Positions 1 through 7,972 are shown, counted from the stretch's first letter. The stretch: DNA of 64,000 nucleotides from Pseudomonas khavaziana (GCF_019145205.1 NZ_JAHSTT010000012.1:91779-155778), one strand, 5' to 3'. The notes: a model not told the origin generated them from the sequence alone. Numbers and translations: made by a program.

Positions 1-375
1 GTCCTGATAGTGGGAAGGCTTGGCGCCTTCGTCGACTTCCTGCAACAGCAGGATGTCGGGCTGTTCGTCGCGGATCACCCGTGCCACTTCGTCGAGGCTG
101 AACGCCATGTCTTCAACGGTGGGGCGGTCATCCGGGCCGCTGTCGTCGGGGGTGTCGTACCAGAATACGTAGTTCTTGCCTGCCAGGTACTGCACGTTCC
201 AGGTCATCACCTTGAGCGCCTGCCCTGGCAGCAGGGTAGGGGCGCGTGGCGCCACACAACTGACGGGCAAGGTCTCTTTGTCGGCAGGGCGCCAGGTCAG
301 GCTGTAGATCAGCGCCGCCAACAGGCCGGCGATGAGCAAAAGGCTCAACAGGGTGATGCGCAATAAACGGGTCAT
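1..375 (-). CDS. Endonuclease/exonuclease/phosphatase family protein (N-terminal part, cut by window edge)
   Basis: The minus strand reads from an ATG at 375 without a stop to the window edge, giving 125 codons. A hydrophobic N-terminal segment (about residues 4-24, LLRITLLSLLLIAGLLAALI) looks like a signal anchor. It is followed by KVMTWNVQYLAGKN and, further on, DILLLQEVDEGA. The TWNVQ and LLQEVD motifs are the metal-binding Asn and Glu blocks of the DNase I/exonuclease III/Mg-dependent phosphatase fold. Family members cleave phosphodiester or phosphoester bonds; the substrate cannot be told from this fragment. The membrane segment suggests the enzyme domain faces the periplasm. The catalytic C-terminal half (Asp/His motifs) lies outside the window. 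Confidence 0.8.
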   Translation of the reverse strand, partial: MTRLLRITLLSLLLIAGLLAALIYSLTWRPADKETLPVSCVAPRAPTLLPGQALKVMTWNVQYLAGKNYVFWYDTPDDSGPDDRPTVEDMAFSLDEVARVIRDEQPDILLLQEVDEGAKPSHYQD

Positions 376-416
376 CGGCTCGGCTTATGTGCGTGTCAGA
401 AGAGGCACGGAGCATA

Positions 417-1076
417 TCACCGCGCGTCGGCGTCGCCACCGATCAACATGAATAAACGGAACAGCACCACGCTGGTGAACAACTGCAGGAAGCTGTGGGC
501 GCTGTCCATCAGCAACCCCAGCCACGGCGCGGGCTCGGGATAGGCCGCCACGCTGGCGCCCTTGAACAGCCACAACGGGGTCATCACGCACAGCAGGCAC
601 ACCAGGATGCGCCAGAAATGCCCGCGGGTCAGGCGAAAACTTTCCTTCATCGCCTCCAGGGCCGGCATGCCGCGCAGCACCAGCAAGTATTCGGCAAACG
701 CCAGCACCACCATCAGCCACAAGCCCGGCAGGAAATACAGCGACAGGCCGAGCAAGATCAACAACGTGCTCAGGGCCGTCAGCAAGGCAAAGCGCGGCCA
801 CAGGCTCAAGGCCATGGCCCACACGTCTTTGATACGGGGCGACTCGCCACGGGTGCGGGCGTCGAGAAACAGGATCAGGGCGCCGGTGTACAGCGGGTAC
901 ACCAATAAACCCACGACCACGCTATAGCCGGGAAATGCATCCGGGCCCAGCGTGTGGTCCAGTATCTGTTGCAGCAGGGCTTCGAGGATCACCAACGGCA
1001 GGCACAACTGCACGATGGCGCCCAGGTTGCGCTGGGTAAAACGCAAAGAGTCGCGCAAAACGTCTAACGGATTCAT
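417..1076 (-). CDS. YciC-like (UPF0259-type) inner-membrane protein
   Basis: A 219-residue polytopic membrane protein starting MNPLDVLRDSLRFTQRN. Long hydrophobic stretches (IVQLCLPLVILEALL, VVVGLLVYPLYTGALILFL, FALLTALSTLLILLGLSLYF, LWLMVVLAFAEYLLVL, ILVCLLCVMTPLWLF) suggest about five or six membrane spans, as in the YciC family. The reading frame is open further upstream to 1112 with in-frame ATGs at 1112, 1085 and 1076. I chose 1076 because family members begin with the MNPLDVL block; 1085 is also possible. No biochemical function is established for the family. It lies in the same orientation as the phosphatase-family gene downstream (41 nt gap), so the two may be co-transcribed. Confidence 0.75.
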   Translation of the reverse strand: MNPLDVLRDSLRFTQRNLGAIVQLCLPLVILEALLQQILDHTLGPDAFPGYSVVVGLLVYPLYTGALILFLDARTRGESPRIKDVWAMALSLWPRFALLTALSTLLILLGLSLYFLPGLWLMVVLAFAEYLLVLRGMPALEAMKESFRLTRGHFWRILVCLLCVMTPLWLFKGASVAAYPEPAPWLGLLMDSAHSFLQLFTSVVLFRLFMLIGGDADAR

Positions 1077-1258
1077 CAGGGTCATCACAGGCCTGGAAAC
1101 AGAGGGCGACACTTTAACCGATCAGGGTCCAAGGGGCACAAACGTAAACCTTGAGTAAAGACCATTGAAACAACTCGTAACATCCCCATAACTGGAAGGC
1201 ACCCGGCCTGACCACAGGCGGGACCAGAATTTTTTATCGGCAATCTAACGAGGTCGCC

Positions 1259-1984
1259 ATGAACAGCGAAGAGCAAACCCTGATCGATGGACTGTTTTCA
1301 CGGTTGCAGCAAGCCGAAACGGACTCAGCCCCCCGCGACGCCCAGGCCGAAGCGCGGATCAAGGAGCACATGACTCGCCAACCGGCTGCCGGGTACTACA
1401 TGACCCAGTCGTTACTGGTGCAGGAACACGCGCTTCAGGCTCTGGATGCGCAAAACAAGCAGCAGGCGCAACAGATCCAGCAATTGCAGGACGAACTGCA
1501 GCGGGCCAAGTCGACGCAACCGGCGCCGGCCAGTGGTGGTGGGTTTCTGTCGAGCATCTTTGGCGGTAGCTCCCGCGATCCGCAACCTGCGCCGAGCAAC
1601 TCCGGTGGCGGCTGGCGTGAGCCGGCGCGGCCATCGTTCAACCCACCTGCACCGCAGCAGAACTATCAGCAGCCGCAAGCACCAGCAGCCGCGCCAGTGG
1701 GCAGCGGTTTTCTCGGCGGCGCGATGAAGACTGCCGCCGGCGTGGCCGGTGGTGTGTTGCTTGCCGAAGGCATCAGCAGCCTGTTCCATCACAACCAGCA
1801 GCCGCAGGTGGTGGAAGAAATCATCGAACAACCGGCACCGGCCAGCGACCAAGGTGACTGGGGCAACGATGACCAGAAGTTTGCCGGCAATGACAGTTGG
1901 GGCAGTAACAATGCTGACAGCTTCGCTGACAGCGATTATTCCGACGATTCCTCTTCCTTTGGCGACGACGATTCCTTCGTCTGA
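1259..1984 (+). CDS. DUF2076 domain-containing protein
   Basis: A 241-residue protein. The N-terminus (MNSEEQTLIDGLFSRLQQAE) and the following SLLVQEHALQALDAQNKQQAQQIQQLQDEL helix fit the DUF2076 family, which is common in proteobacteria and has been called a putative periplasmic ligand-binding sensor without solid functional proof. The middle is rich in Gly, Pro, Gln and Ala (about residues 90-145), then comes a glycine-rich hydrophobic segment (GSGFLGGAMKTAAGVAGGVLLAEGISSLF). The C-terminal 50 residues are strongly acidic and serine-rich (DSFADSDYSDDSSSFGDDDS). No signal peptide is evident. The short intergenic region before it and a terminator after it suggest a monocistronic unit. Function unknown. 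Confidence 0.8.
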   Translation: MNSEEQTLIDGLFSRLQQAETDSAPRDAQAEARIKEHMTRQPAAGYYMTQSLLVQEHALQALDAQNKQQAQQIQQLQDELQRAKSTQPAPASGGGFLSSIFGGSSRDPQPAPSNSGGGWREPARPSFNPPAPQQNYQQPQAPAAAPVGSGFLGGAMKTAAGVAGGVLLAEGISSLFHHNQQPQVVEEIIEQPAPASDQGDWGNDDQKFAGNDSWGSNNADSFADSDYSDDSSSFGDDDSFV

Positions 1985-1994
1985 CACGCCAGGC

Positions 1995-2027
1995 CCGGGG
2001 CGCTACAGCGCTCCGGTCTGATTTTTT
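1995..2027 (+). terminator. Rho-independent terminator after the DUF2076 gene
   Basis: Inverted repeat CCGGGGCGC (from 1995) / GCGCTCCGG (to 2016) with one G-U pair, followed by TCTGATTTTTT. It begins 10 nt after the DUF2076 stop codon. Stem plus T-run is the classic form. Confidence 0.75.
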
Positions 2028-2080
2028 CCCGGAAACGCTCCCTTGGCTGGCATACTGGCGCCCTTTCCGGGCGCTGGCGC

Positions 2081-2111
2081 CTGGCTGTCTATGAGACTGG
2101 CTGTCTATGAG
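2081..2111 (+). repeat. 15-bp tandem direct repeat upstream of the NYN-domain gene
   Basis: CTGGCTGTCTATGAG occurs at 2081-2095 and again at 2097-2111, separated by one base. The second copy ends 8 nt before the GTG start of the next gene, so the duplication lies in its leader. Confidence 0.85.
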
Positions 2112-2119
2112 GAAGTGCG

Positions 2120-2596
2120 GTGAAGAAAATTGCAGTGTTCGCCGATGTACAAAACCTCTATTACACCGTGCGCCAGGCCTATGGTTGCCACTTCAACTAC
2201 GCCGCCCTGTGGGCTGACATCGGCGCCCGCGGGCAGATCGTCGAGGCCTATGCCTACGCCATCGACCGTGGCGACAGCAAGCAGCAGCAATTCCAACAGA
2301 TCCTGCGCAACCTGGGCTTTACGGTAAAACTCAAACCGTATATCCAGCGCAGCGACGGTTCGGCCAAGGGTGATTGGGACGTGGGCATCACCATCGACAT
2401 CATGGACGCCGCCGACCATGTCGACGAAATCGTGCTGGCCTCCGGTGACGGTGATTTCGACATGCTGCTCGACCGTGTCATTCACAAGCATGGTGTTGAA
2501 GCCGTGGCCTACGGCGTGCCCGGGCTGACCGCCAACTCATTGATCCGCGCTGCCAGCCGCTACGTGCCGATCGAAGGCGCGTTGCTGCTCAAATAA
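2120..2596 (+). CDS. NYN domain protein (LabA/DUF88 family)
   Basis: A 158-residue protein starting at a GTG 8-9 nt after a GAGGAAG ribosome-binding site. The N-terminus KKIAVFADVQNLYYTV carries the Asp-Asn motif of NYN/LabA domains; KGDWDVGITIDIMDAA and VLASGDGDFDMLLDRV supply the other conserved acidic residues (D, D and SGDGDF) of this PIN-like nuclease fold. The family is predicted to be a metal-dependent RNase; the cyanobacterial LabA acts in circadian output, but no substrate can be assigned here. It is followed almost directly by the DnaQ-like exonuclease, suggesting a two-gene nuclease operon. Confidence 0.85.
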   Translation: MKKIAVFADVQNLYYTVRQAYGCHFNYAALWADIGARGQIVEAYAYAIDRGDSKQQQFQQILRNLGFTVKLKPYIQRSDGSAKGDWDVGITIDIMDAADHVDEIVLASGDGDFDMLLDRVIHKHGVEAVAYGVPGLTANSLIRAASRYVPIEGALLLK

Positions 2597-2609
2597 ATTG
2601 TTAGACGGA

Positions 2610-3233
2610 GTGGGAACAGGTTTGGAACGTATAGCGGTCATCGACTTTGAAACCACCGGCATCACCCCGAGCAGCCACTGCCGGGCTACGGAGATTGGCG
2701 TCGTCATCCTTGAGCGCGGACAAATCGTGGACCGCTACCAGAGCCTGATGAACGCCGGCGTGCGCGTACCGGCTTTTATCGAACAACTCACCGGCATCAG
2801 CAACGCCATGCTGCGCAGCGCGCCACCGGCTGAGCGGGTGATGAACGAAGTCAACGAATTCGTCGGCACTACGCCATTGATGGCGCACAACGCCGCCTTC
2901 GACCAGAAGTTCTGGGACTTTGAACTGGGCCTGATCCGCCGCACCCGCCTGCAGAAATTCGCCTGCTCCCTGCTACTGGCCCGCCGCCTGATGCCGGCCG
3001 CACCCAACCACAAGCTCGGTACCCTCAACACCTACGCCAAACTGCCCCACACCGGCCAGGCTCACCGGGCGCTGGCCGATGCGGAAATGGCCGCCAACCT
3101 GACCGCCCACCTGGCCCAGGAACTGCGCTGTACCCATGGTTTGCGCGAACTGTCCCATGACCTGTTATGCACCTTGCAGAAAGTGCCTGCCGCGAAGATC
3201 AATGAACACCTGAAGAAACATCGCGGGTTCTGA
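2610..3233 (+). CDS. DnaQ-like DEDDh 3'-5' exonuclease family protein
   Basis: About 207 residues. RIAVIDFETTGITP is exonuclease motif I (D and E), HNAAFDQKF is motif II, and HRALADAEMA is motif III with the catalytic His and Asp of the DEDDh type. It resembles free-standing DNA polymerase III epsilon-like exonucleases rather than the replicative subunit, since it lacks the C-terminal alpha-binding region and has its own tail of about 50 residues. The start is uncertain: no ATG lies ahead of motif I, and TTG (2598), GTG (2610) and TTG (2622) are all in frame. GTG is given here; the TTG at 2622 has GGAACAGG just upstream. It sits 13 nt after the NYN gene. Confidence 0.8.
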   Translation: MGTGLERIAVIDFETTGITPSSHCRATEIGVVILERGQIVDRYQSLMNAGVRVPAFIEQLTGISNAMLRSAPPAERVMNEVNEFVGTTPLMAHNAAFDQKFWDFELGLIRRTRLQKFACSLLLARRLMPAAPNHKLGTLNTYAKLPHTGQAHRALADAEMAANLTAHLAQELRCTHGLRELSHDLLCTLQKVPAAKINEHLKKHRGF

Positions 3234-3266
3234 CCCAGAGTGCATTTTCAAGACCAATGACACTCC

Positions 3267-3361
3267 AAATGTGGGAGGGGGCTTGCTCCCGATGGCGGTG
3301 GGTCAGATACAGCCAAGCTGACTGACACACCGCCATCGGGAGCAAGCCCCCTCCCACATTT
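3267..3361. repeat. REPIN-like palindromic repeat, family A, copy 1
   Basis: Two inverted copies of the core GTGGGAGGGGGCTTGCTCCC, ending in ATGGCGG/CCGCCAT, enclose a short spacer that is itself partly palindromic (GGTCAG / CTGAC). It lies in the gap after the exonuclease gene. The same element recurs at 13480, 21214, 52239, 55199 and 56300, with collapsed forms at 33514 and 40380 and an outward-facing form at 58013. Confidence 0.9.
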
Positions 3362-3374
3362 AGTTATGCGGCGC

Positions 3375-3683
3375 CTATCGAGGCTGTGCGCACTCCAACG
3401 CCTGGTCCACCACCCCCTTCGCCATCTCCACCAAATGCATCACCGCCCGCTGCGGCGCCTTCATCACTTCGCCCGACCCATGGGCCGTCTCCACCGCGCA
3501 ATGCAACAAATCCGCCGCATGGGCCAGGGCCTCTTCGAAGCTCAGGTTGTCATTCAGGATAAAAATGGGCGCATCCGGGGCGGATGCCTTGAGGTAGTAG
3601 TCGATGGCGCGACGGTGGAGCAGGGCGTCTTCGCTGAGGAAGTCTGCGCGGGTGTCGGTTGCTGCGGAAGTAGCTTTGACCAT
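3375..3683 (-). CDS. DUF3077/DUF6124-like small Pseudomonas protein
   Basis: A 102-residue protein. FILNDNLSFEEALAHAADLLHCAVETAHGSG and VMHLVEMAKGVVDQALE match the pattern of short Pseudomonas-restricted proteins (DUF3077 or the related DUF6124), which I recognise from the EEALAHAADLLRCA-like helix and the final MAKALVD helix. No signal peptide or membrane span. Function unknown. It stands alone, read towards the repeat at 3267-3361, and its promoter must lie in the 336-nt gap before 4020. Confidence 0.65.
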   Translation of the reverse strand: MVKATSAATDTRADFLSEDALLHRRAIDYYLKASAPDAPIFILNDNLSFEEALAHAADLLHCAVETAHGSGEVMKAPQRAVMHLVEMAKGVVDQALECAQPR

Positions 3684-4019
3684 GTTGATAACTCCAGGAT
3701 ATTTAACTGACTCCTTCCGTCAATTTCGGCTTGCACTTCCGGTCATCGAAGGGCCGATGACATGGGGAAGATTATCTGTGGGAATTAATCAGAACAAGGC
3801 GCGAATGCTCACTCGGAAACGTCCCGCAAATGAAAGGGATCGGTCTTGCTGGCCACTGAAACACGGAGGTTTTGAGGTCTCTTTCACCTGAGCGCTGAAT
3901 GGTCGGTAGGCCAAATCCGGCTATGACCTAGGACCTTTCTGGTTTTCCTCTTTACTCCTCTATCGCGTCTTACTGCGACCTACCATCCCCTCTGTCACTC
4001 ATGCACAGGGATTACAGTC
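3684..4019. other. Intergenic region without a gene
   Basis: Divergent gap between the DUF3077-like gene (minus) and the unknown gene at 4020 (plus). The only structure noticed is a short hairpin, GTCATCG at 3742-3748 with CGATGAC at 3755-3761. The gap must hold both promoters; none was clear enough to mark. No tRNA-like or REP sequence is present. Confidence 0.5.
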
Positions 4020-4586
4020 ATGCAGGAAAGCGATCTTCATACAGCGATTATGCGAAGCAAGTTGGAACTCGAATCAAATGGCATTGATCTGGGTTCCAGT
4101 TCAAGCATGGCGTTTCATGTGGGCAACACGATGACAAGCTGCCCGGCAGTCATGGTGTTGCCGAGTTCGCCAGGTTGGAGTCATGGCCCTCATTACCAGT
4201 TACTCAAGCCGATTCACGCTGACCCCGCTGTGCCGGATACGACGTTTGATGAACTCTGGAAATGTACACAGCAACACTACGGCCTCACGGCAGCCACAGT
4301 GATCACTGGCGCGGCGGGCATACCCATAAGCAAAATTGCGGTGGGTGCTTGGGTTCACGTCGGCTCCAGCAAAACCACGAACCTGGCTAGCCTGATCGGC
4401 ATGCGCTTTTTTCCTCGTACATTGATCAGGCAACCCACCATGGCCAGAATGGCAAAGGCAACGTTTGGCACCGTCCGGGTATTTGGCATCATCGGGCGAG
4501 GCATCCCCTTCGTCGCTGCCGGGCTTGCAGTCTTTGATCTAGTCAGTATTGGCAAGTGTGCCTATGAGGCGAGGAATGGAAGGTAA
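4020..4586 (+). CDS. Unrecognised protein with glycine-rich hydrophobic C-terminal half
   Basis: A 188-residue protein. The first half is soluble (MQESDLHTAIMRSKLELESN ... FHVGNTMTSCPAVMVLPSSP, then a Trp/His/Pro-rich stretch). The second half contains amphipathic or hydrophobic glycine-rich segments (TAATVITGAAGIPISKIAVGAWVHVG and GTVRVFGIIGRGIPFVAAGLAVFDLVSI), so it may contact membranes. The GR.IPFVAAGLAVFDL ending recalls the C-terminus of STM2901-family proteins of enterobacteria, but this is from memory and weak. The next gene overlaps its end and encodes an acyl-carrier-like protein, implying translational coupling. Alternatives are a toxin or effector with its partner, or an envelope protein. 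Function not assigned. Confidence 0.6.
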   Translation: MQESDLHTAIMRSKLELESNGIDLGSSSSMAFHVGNTMTSCPAVMVLPSSPGWSHGPHYQLLKPIHADPAVPDTTFDELWKCTQQHYGLTAATVITGAAGIPISKIAVGAWVHVGSSKTTNLASLIGMRFFPRTLIRQPTMARMAKATFGTVRVFGIIGRGIPFVAAGLAVFDLVSIGKCAYEARNGR

Positions 4587-4842
4587 TCTGAGCAGAGCCG
4601 AAGTTGCTGAGAAAGTGATCCAGCTGTTCGTCGATATCATCGGTTTTATTGACCGAAGCGAAGTGACGGAGCAAACCGATTTCATCCATGACTACGACAT
4701 CATTGATGATGACCTGACCTGCTTTGTCATGCAGATCAAGTGGCAGTTCAAGCTGCAAGCGACGCAGGAGGATTGGGATCGCATTACGACCATCGAGCAG
4801 ATCGTTGATTTGATCGTCCAGCGCAGATCAAGCCCTTTGTAG
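4576..4842 (+). CDS. Acyl-carrier-like (DUF1493-type) small protein
   Basis: About 88 residues, starting at ATG 4576, which has GAGG at 4566 with good spacing; an ATG at 4564 is in frame too. It overlaps the upstream gene's stop by 11 nt. The pattern of a helix (AEVAEKVIQLFVDIIGF), then an acidic DIIDDDLTCFVMQIKWQF segment, then TTIEQIVDLIVQR has the layout of an acyl carrier protein fold, but the Ser that carries phosphopantetheine in the DSL motif is absent (DDDL). It may therefore be a carrier-like binding or regulatory domain rather than a true carrier. DUF1493-type proteins of enterobacteria share this layout. It is probably the partner of the preceding protein. Confidence 0.6.
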   Translation: MEGNLSRAEVAEKVIQLFVDIIGFIDRSEVTEQTDFIHDYDIIDDDLTCFVMQIKWQFKLQATQEDWDRITTIEQIVDLIVQRRSSPL

Positions 4843-4937
4843 GAGCGAGCTTGCTCGCGAAGAACGTCAACGGTGACGCTGGCGTCCTGAATGCCCGCGG
4901 CGCCCACAGGTCCTTCGCGAGCAAGCTCGCTCCTACA
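4838..4937. repeat. REPIN-like palindromic repeat, family B, copy 1
   Basis: Inverted copies of TAGGAGCGAGCTTGCTCGCG enclose a spacer starting AAGAACGTCAACGGTGACGC. Its left arm begins in the stop codon region of the acyl-carrier-like gene. Other copies are at 24435, 44617 and 56464. Confidence 0.9.
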
Positions 4938-4949
4938 GTGCGCGGCAGG

Positions 4950-5411
4950 TCAGCCAGCATTTTTCCCATTGGCTTCCAACTGCCCCAACGGCACCCGCCG
5001 CTCTATGGCGCTGGATAAAATAATCGAGGTTTTGCTGAACCCGAATTTCGCCACCCGATTGATCAGGTCTTCCAGCTGCGGCATGGTGCCCACCGCCGCT
5101 TGCATGATCACGCAGGGGTCGCCGGTGACCCGATGGCATTCGGTCAGCTCGGGTATTTCCGCCAGAGCGTCGTAAACCTTCTGGCTGCCGTGATTGGTCA
5201 GCCGCAGTTCAATTACGCACTGAATCGGCAAACCGACTTTGGACAAATCCACTTTGGCCTGGTAGCCGGTAATCACGCCGCTGGCTTCCAGTTTGGCGAC
5301 CCGTTCGGCCACGGCGGGGGCGGAGAGGTTTACCGTGCGGGCCAGTTGCGCGTAGGACGCACGGCCGTCTTCGAGCAGGGCGCTGAGGAGCATGCGGTCG
5401 TATTTGTCCAT
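4950..5411 (-). CDS. Lrp/AsnC family transcriptional regulator
   Basis: A 153-residue protein from MDKYDRMLLSALLEDGRASY. The N-terminal winged helix-turn-helix (about residues 4-50, YAQLARTVNLSAPAVAERVAKLEASGVI) is followed by GYQAKVDLSKVGLP and the RAM/ligand-binding domain (CHRVTGDPCVIMQAAVG). Upstream in-frame codons exist, but family members start here. It is divergent from the yedA-type exporter (161 nt between the starts). Lrp-type regulators often control an adjacent amino-acid or metabolite exporter, so it probably senses an amino acid and regulates that gene; this is inferred from position. Confidence 0.9.
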   Translation of the reverse strand: MDKYDRMLLSALLEDGRASYAQLARTVNLSAPAVAERVAKLEASGVITGYQAKVDLSKVGLPIQCVIELRLTNHGSQKVYDALAEIPELTECHRVTGDPCVIMQAAVGTMPQLEDLINRVAKFGFSKTSIILSSAIERRVPLGQLEANGKNAG

Positions 5412-5572
5412 GGTAAGGCTCCAGTGGCATGTGGCTTTCGAAAGCAAGCGTTATAGCCTTGATAACCATGGTTTGAAAAGTGTATTGGCGGTTTAAACAG
5501 GTTTTGTAACTTATGTTTATCCATCTGTCTTTCTAGAATAAGGCCTCCTATCTCCTGCCATAGAGCCGCCCA

Positions 5573-6469
5573 ATGCCTGGCCCACGTCGTTTTCCCTTAC
5601 CGTTGATCGCCGCTTTTTTTGCGTTGTATGTGATCTGGGGTTCCACTTACCTGGTGATCCGTATCGGCGTGGAGTACTGGCCGCCGCTGTTGCTGGCGGG
5701 CATTCGGTTTTGCACGGCAGGCGTGTTGATGTATGGCTTCCTCCGGTGGCGCGGGGTGCCGGCGCCGACTTGGCCGCAATGGAAGGCGGCCGGAATGATC
5801 GGCATTTTGTTGCTTACCGTGGGCAATGGCGGCGTCAGTGTGGCCGAACATATGGGCGTGTCATCCGGCGTGGCGGCACTGGCCGTGGCCACAGTGCCGT
5901 TGTTCACCCTGCTGTGTGGCTTTTTCTGGGGCGCACGTAATACGCGACTGGAATGGGCCGGGGTGATCCTGGGCATTATCGGCATTGCCATGCTCAATAT
6001 GGGCAGTACCCTGCAATCAAGCCCATTGGGTGCGGTTTTGCTACTAGTGGCGGCGGCCTCCTGGGCCTTCGGTTCGGTATGGAGCCGACACTTGCCGCTG
6101 CCCCAAGGCGCCATGGCCAGTGCCGCTGAAATGCTCGTGGCCGGCGTGGCGCTGCTGATCGTCAGCGCGCTCTCCGGCGAGCACCTGCAGGCCATGCCGC
6201 CGCTGGAAGGTTGGCTGGCCCTGGCCTACTTGACCGTGTTCGGCTCGATCATCGCCTTCAACGCTTATATGTATCTGCTCAAGCATGTGCGCCCGGCGGC
6301 GGCGACCAGTTATGCCTACGTGAACCCGGCAGTGGCGGTGTTGCTGGGGATTGTGTTCGTCGGCGAGACCATCGGCCTGGAAGAAGCCCTGGCGATGCTG
6401 GTGATCATCAGCGCCGTGCTGTTGATCAGCCTGCCCCAGTGGCGCAAGCCCAAGGCGGAAATAAGGTAA
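5573..6469 (+). CDS. yedA: EamA/DMT-family exporter, YedA type
   Basis: A 298-residue protein with ten predicted membrane helices in two EamA repeats (about residues 10-140 and 150-290). FFALYVIWGSTYLVIRIGVE and PPLLLAGIRF are typical of YedA-like drug/metabolite exporters; the second repeat contains YAYVNPAVAVLLG and GETI. It is expected to sit in the inner membrane and export small metabolites or amino acids by proton exchange. The neighbouring divergent Lrp-type regulator supports an amino-acid-related substrate. The symbol follows common annotation of close relatives; the substrate is not known. Confidence 0.8.
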   Translation: MPGPRRFPLPLIAAFFALYVIWGSTYLVIRIGVEYWPPLLLAGIRFCTAGVLMYGFLRWRGVPAPTWPQWKAAGMIGILLLTVGNGGVSVAEHMGVSSGVAALAVATVPLFTLLCGFFWGARNTRLEWAGVILGIIGIAMLNMGSTLQSSPLGAVLLLVAAASWAFGSVWSRHLPLPQGAMASAAEMLVAGVALLIVSALSGEHLQAMPPLEGWLALAYLTVFGSIIAFNAYMYLLKHVRPAAATSYAYVNPAVAVLLGIVFVGETIGLEEALAMLVIISAVLLISLPQWRKPKAEIR

Positions 6470-6517
6470 ACTGCCGCGCATTACGCCTTTGCGCTGAATT
6501 TTTCCTACGGTAAACAC

Positions 6518-7852
6518 ATGACTTTCGCCACCCTTGGCCTGATCGAACCCTTGCTGCGCGCCCTTGAGACGCTTGGCTACCAGACCCCGACGCCGGTGCA
6601 GGCGCAAGCCATTCCGGCGGTGCTGGCCGGACGCGACCTGATGGCTGCGGCCCAGACCGGCACCGGCAAGACCGCAGGCTTCGCCTTGCCGCTGCTGCAA
6701 TTGCTGACCATGGAAGGGCCGAAAGTCGCCGCCAACTCAGCGCGTGCGCTGATCCTGTGCCCGACCCGCGAACTGGCCGAGCAGGTTCACGCCAGCGTCG
6801 CCGAGTATGCCCAGCATCTGCCGCTGACCACATACGCGGTGTACGGCGGCGTGAGCATCAACCCGCAGATGATGAAGCTGCGCAAGGGCGTCGACATCCT
6901 GGTCGCCACCCCTGGCCGGCTGATCGACCTGTTCCGCCAGAACGCGCTGAAACTCAACCAGCTGCAAACCCTGGTGCTCGACGAAGCCGACCGCATGCTC
7001 GACCTGGGCTTCTCCGAAGAGCTTGCCAACATTTATCGCATGCTGCCGAAAAAGCGCCAGACCTTGCTGTTTTCCGCGACCTTCTCCGATGACATCCGCC
7101 TGCTGGCCGGGCAGATGCTCAACGACCCGCTGAGCATCGAAGTGAGCCCGCGCAACGTCGCCGCCAACACCGTCAAGCAGTGGGTGGTGCCAGTGGACAA
7201 GAAGCGCAAGGCCGAGCTGTTCGTGCATCTGATGCGCAAAGGTCGCTGGAAGCAGGTGCTGGTATTCGCCAAGACCCGCAACGGCGTGGACGCACTTGTG
7301 GACAAACTGCAGGGCCTGGGCATCAACGCCGACGGCATTCATGGCGACAAGCCCCAGGCGACCCGCCAACGCGCACTGGACCGCTTCAAGTCCAGCGAGG
7401 TGCAGATCCTGGTCGCCACCGACGTGGCAGCCCGTGGCCTGGATATCGAAGATCTGCCGCTGGTGGTCAACTTTGACCTGCCAATCGTGGCCGAGGACTA
7501 CATCCACCGTATCGGTCGTACCGGTCGTGCGGGTAACACCGGTGAGGCGATTTCCCTGGTGTGTGCCGACGAGGTCAACATGCTCTCGGCCATCGAGATG
7601 CTGACCCGCCAGACCTTGACCCGCAAGATGGAGCCGGATTTTGAGCCGGAGCATCGTGTACCGGATACCGATGCCAGTGGCCAAGTGGTGAAGAAACCGA
7701 AAAAGCCGAAGAAACCCAAGGCGTCTGGTGGTGGCGGCAAGCGCAACCTGGGCAAGTGGGTGGACAGTGGCGAAGTGGCGCCGGCCGAGCCTTCGATCAA
7801 ACCGGTGCGCAAGGTGCCAGTCTTCAATACCGGGCCGCGCAAGAAGAAGTAA
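6518..7852 (+). CDS. rhlE: DEAD-box ATP-dependent RNA helicase, RhlE type
   Basis: A 444-residue protein with the complete set of DEAD-box motifs: FATLGLIEPLLRALETLGYQTPTPVQ (Q motif), AAQTGTGKT (I), PTRELAEQ (Ia), TPGRLID (Ib), DEAD (II), SATF (III), ARGLDI (V) and HRIGRTGRAG (VI). The C-terminal 70 residues are lysine-, glycine- and proline-rich (KKPKKPKKPKASGGGGKR) and probably bind RNA non-specifically, as in RhlE. It unwinds short RNA duplexes in ribosome biogenesis or mRNA decay. Pseudomonads carry more than one RhlE paralogue and this window cannot tell which this is. It is 48 nt after yedA. Confidence 0.9.
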   Translation: MTFATLGLIEPLLRALETLGYQTPTPVQAQAIPAVLAGRDLMAAAQTGTGKTAGFALPLLQLLTMEGPKVAANSARALILCPTRELAEQVHASVAEYAQHLPLTTYAVYGGVSINPQMMKLRKGVDILVATPGRLIDLFRQNALKLNQLQTLVLDEADRMLDLGFSEELANIYRMLPKKRQTLLFSATFSDDIRLLAGQMLNDPLSIEVSPRNVAANTVKQWVVPVDKKRKAELFVHLMRKGRWKQVLVFAKTRNGVDALVDKLQGLGINADGIHGDKPQATRQRALDRFKSSEVQILVATDVAARGLDIEDLPLVVNFDLPIVAEDYIHRIGRTGRAGNTGEAISLVCADEVNMLSAIEMLTRQTLTRKMEPDFEPEHRVPDTDASGQVVKKPKKPKKPKASGGGGKRNLGKWVDSGEVAPAEPSIKPVRKVPVFNTGPRKKK

Positions 7853-7944
7853 AGGTTTTATAAGGGTTGGCGCACAGAGTGGGCGGGGCAATCCCGTCCA
7901 CTGCGGATTGAATTTTCTTGTAAATTTTTTCCGCGTGGTAAAAC

Positions 7945-7972
7945 TGAACTCGAAACGCTCGATCACCACTCA
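7945..7972 (+). promoter_or_regulatory. hrp-box-like sequence (tentative)
   Basis: TGAACT, 15 nt, then CCACTCA. The HrpL-dependent promoter consensus is GGAACC/T-N15-16-CCACNNA; this site has the wrong first base but keeps the spacing and the CCAC..A half. It lies 57 nt before the start of the following orphan gene. Could be chance. Confidence 0.3.

Noticed and set aside
6737..7969. Long minus-strand open frame opposite rhlE
   Set aside because: Antisense shadow of the helicase gene with typical Gln/His/Leu bias; rhlE is certain from its motifs.
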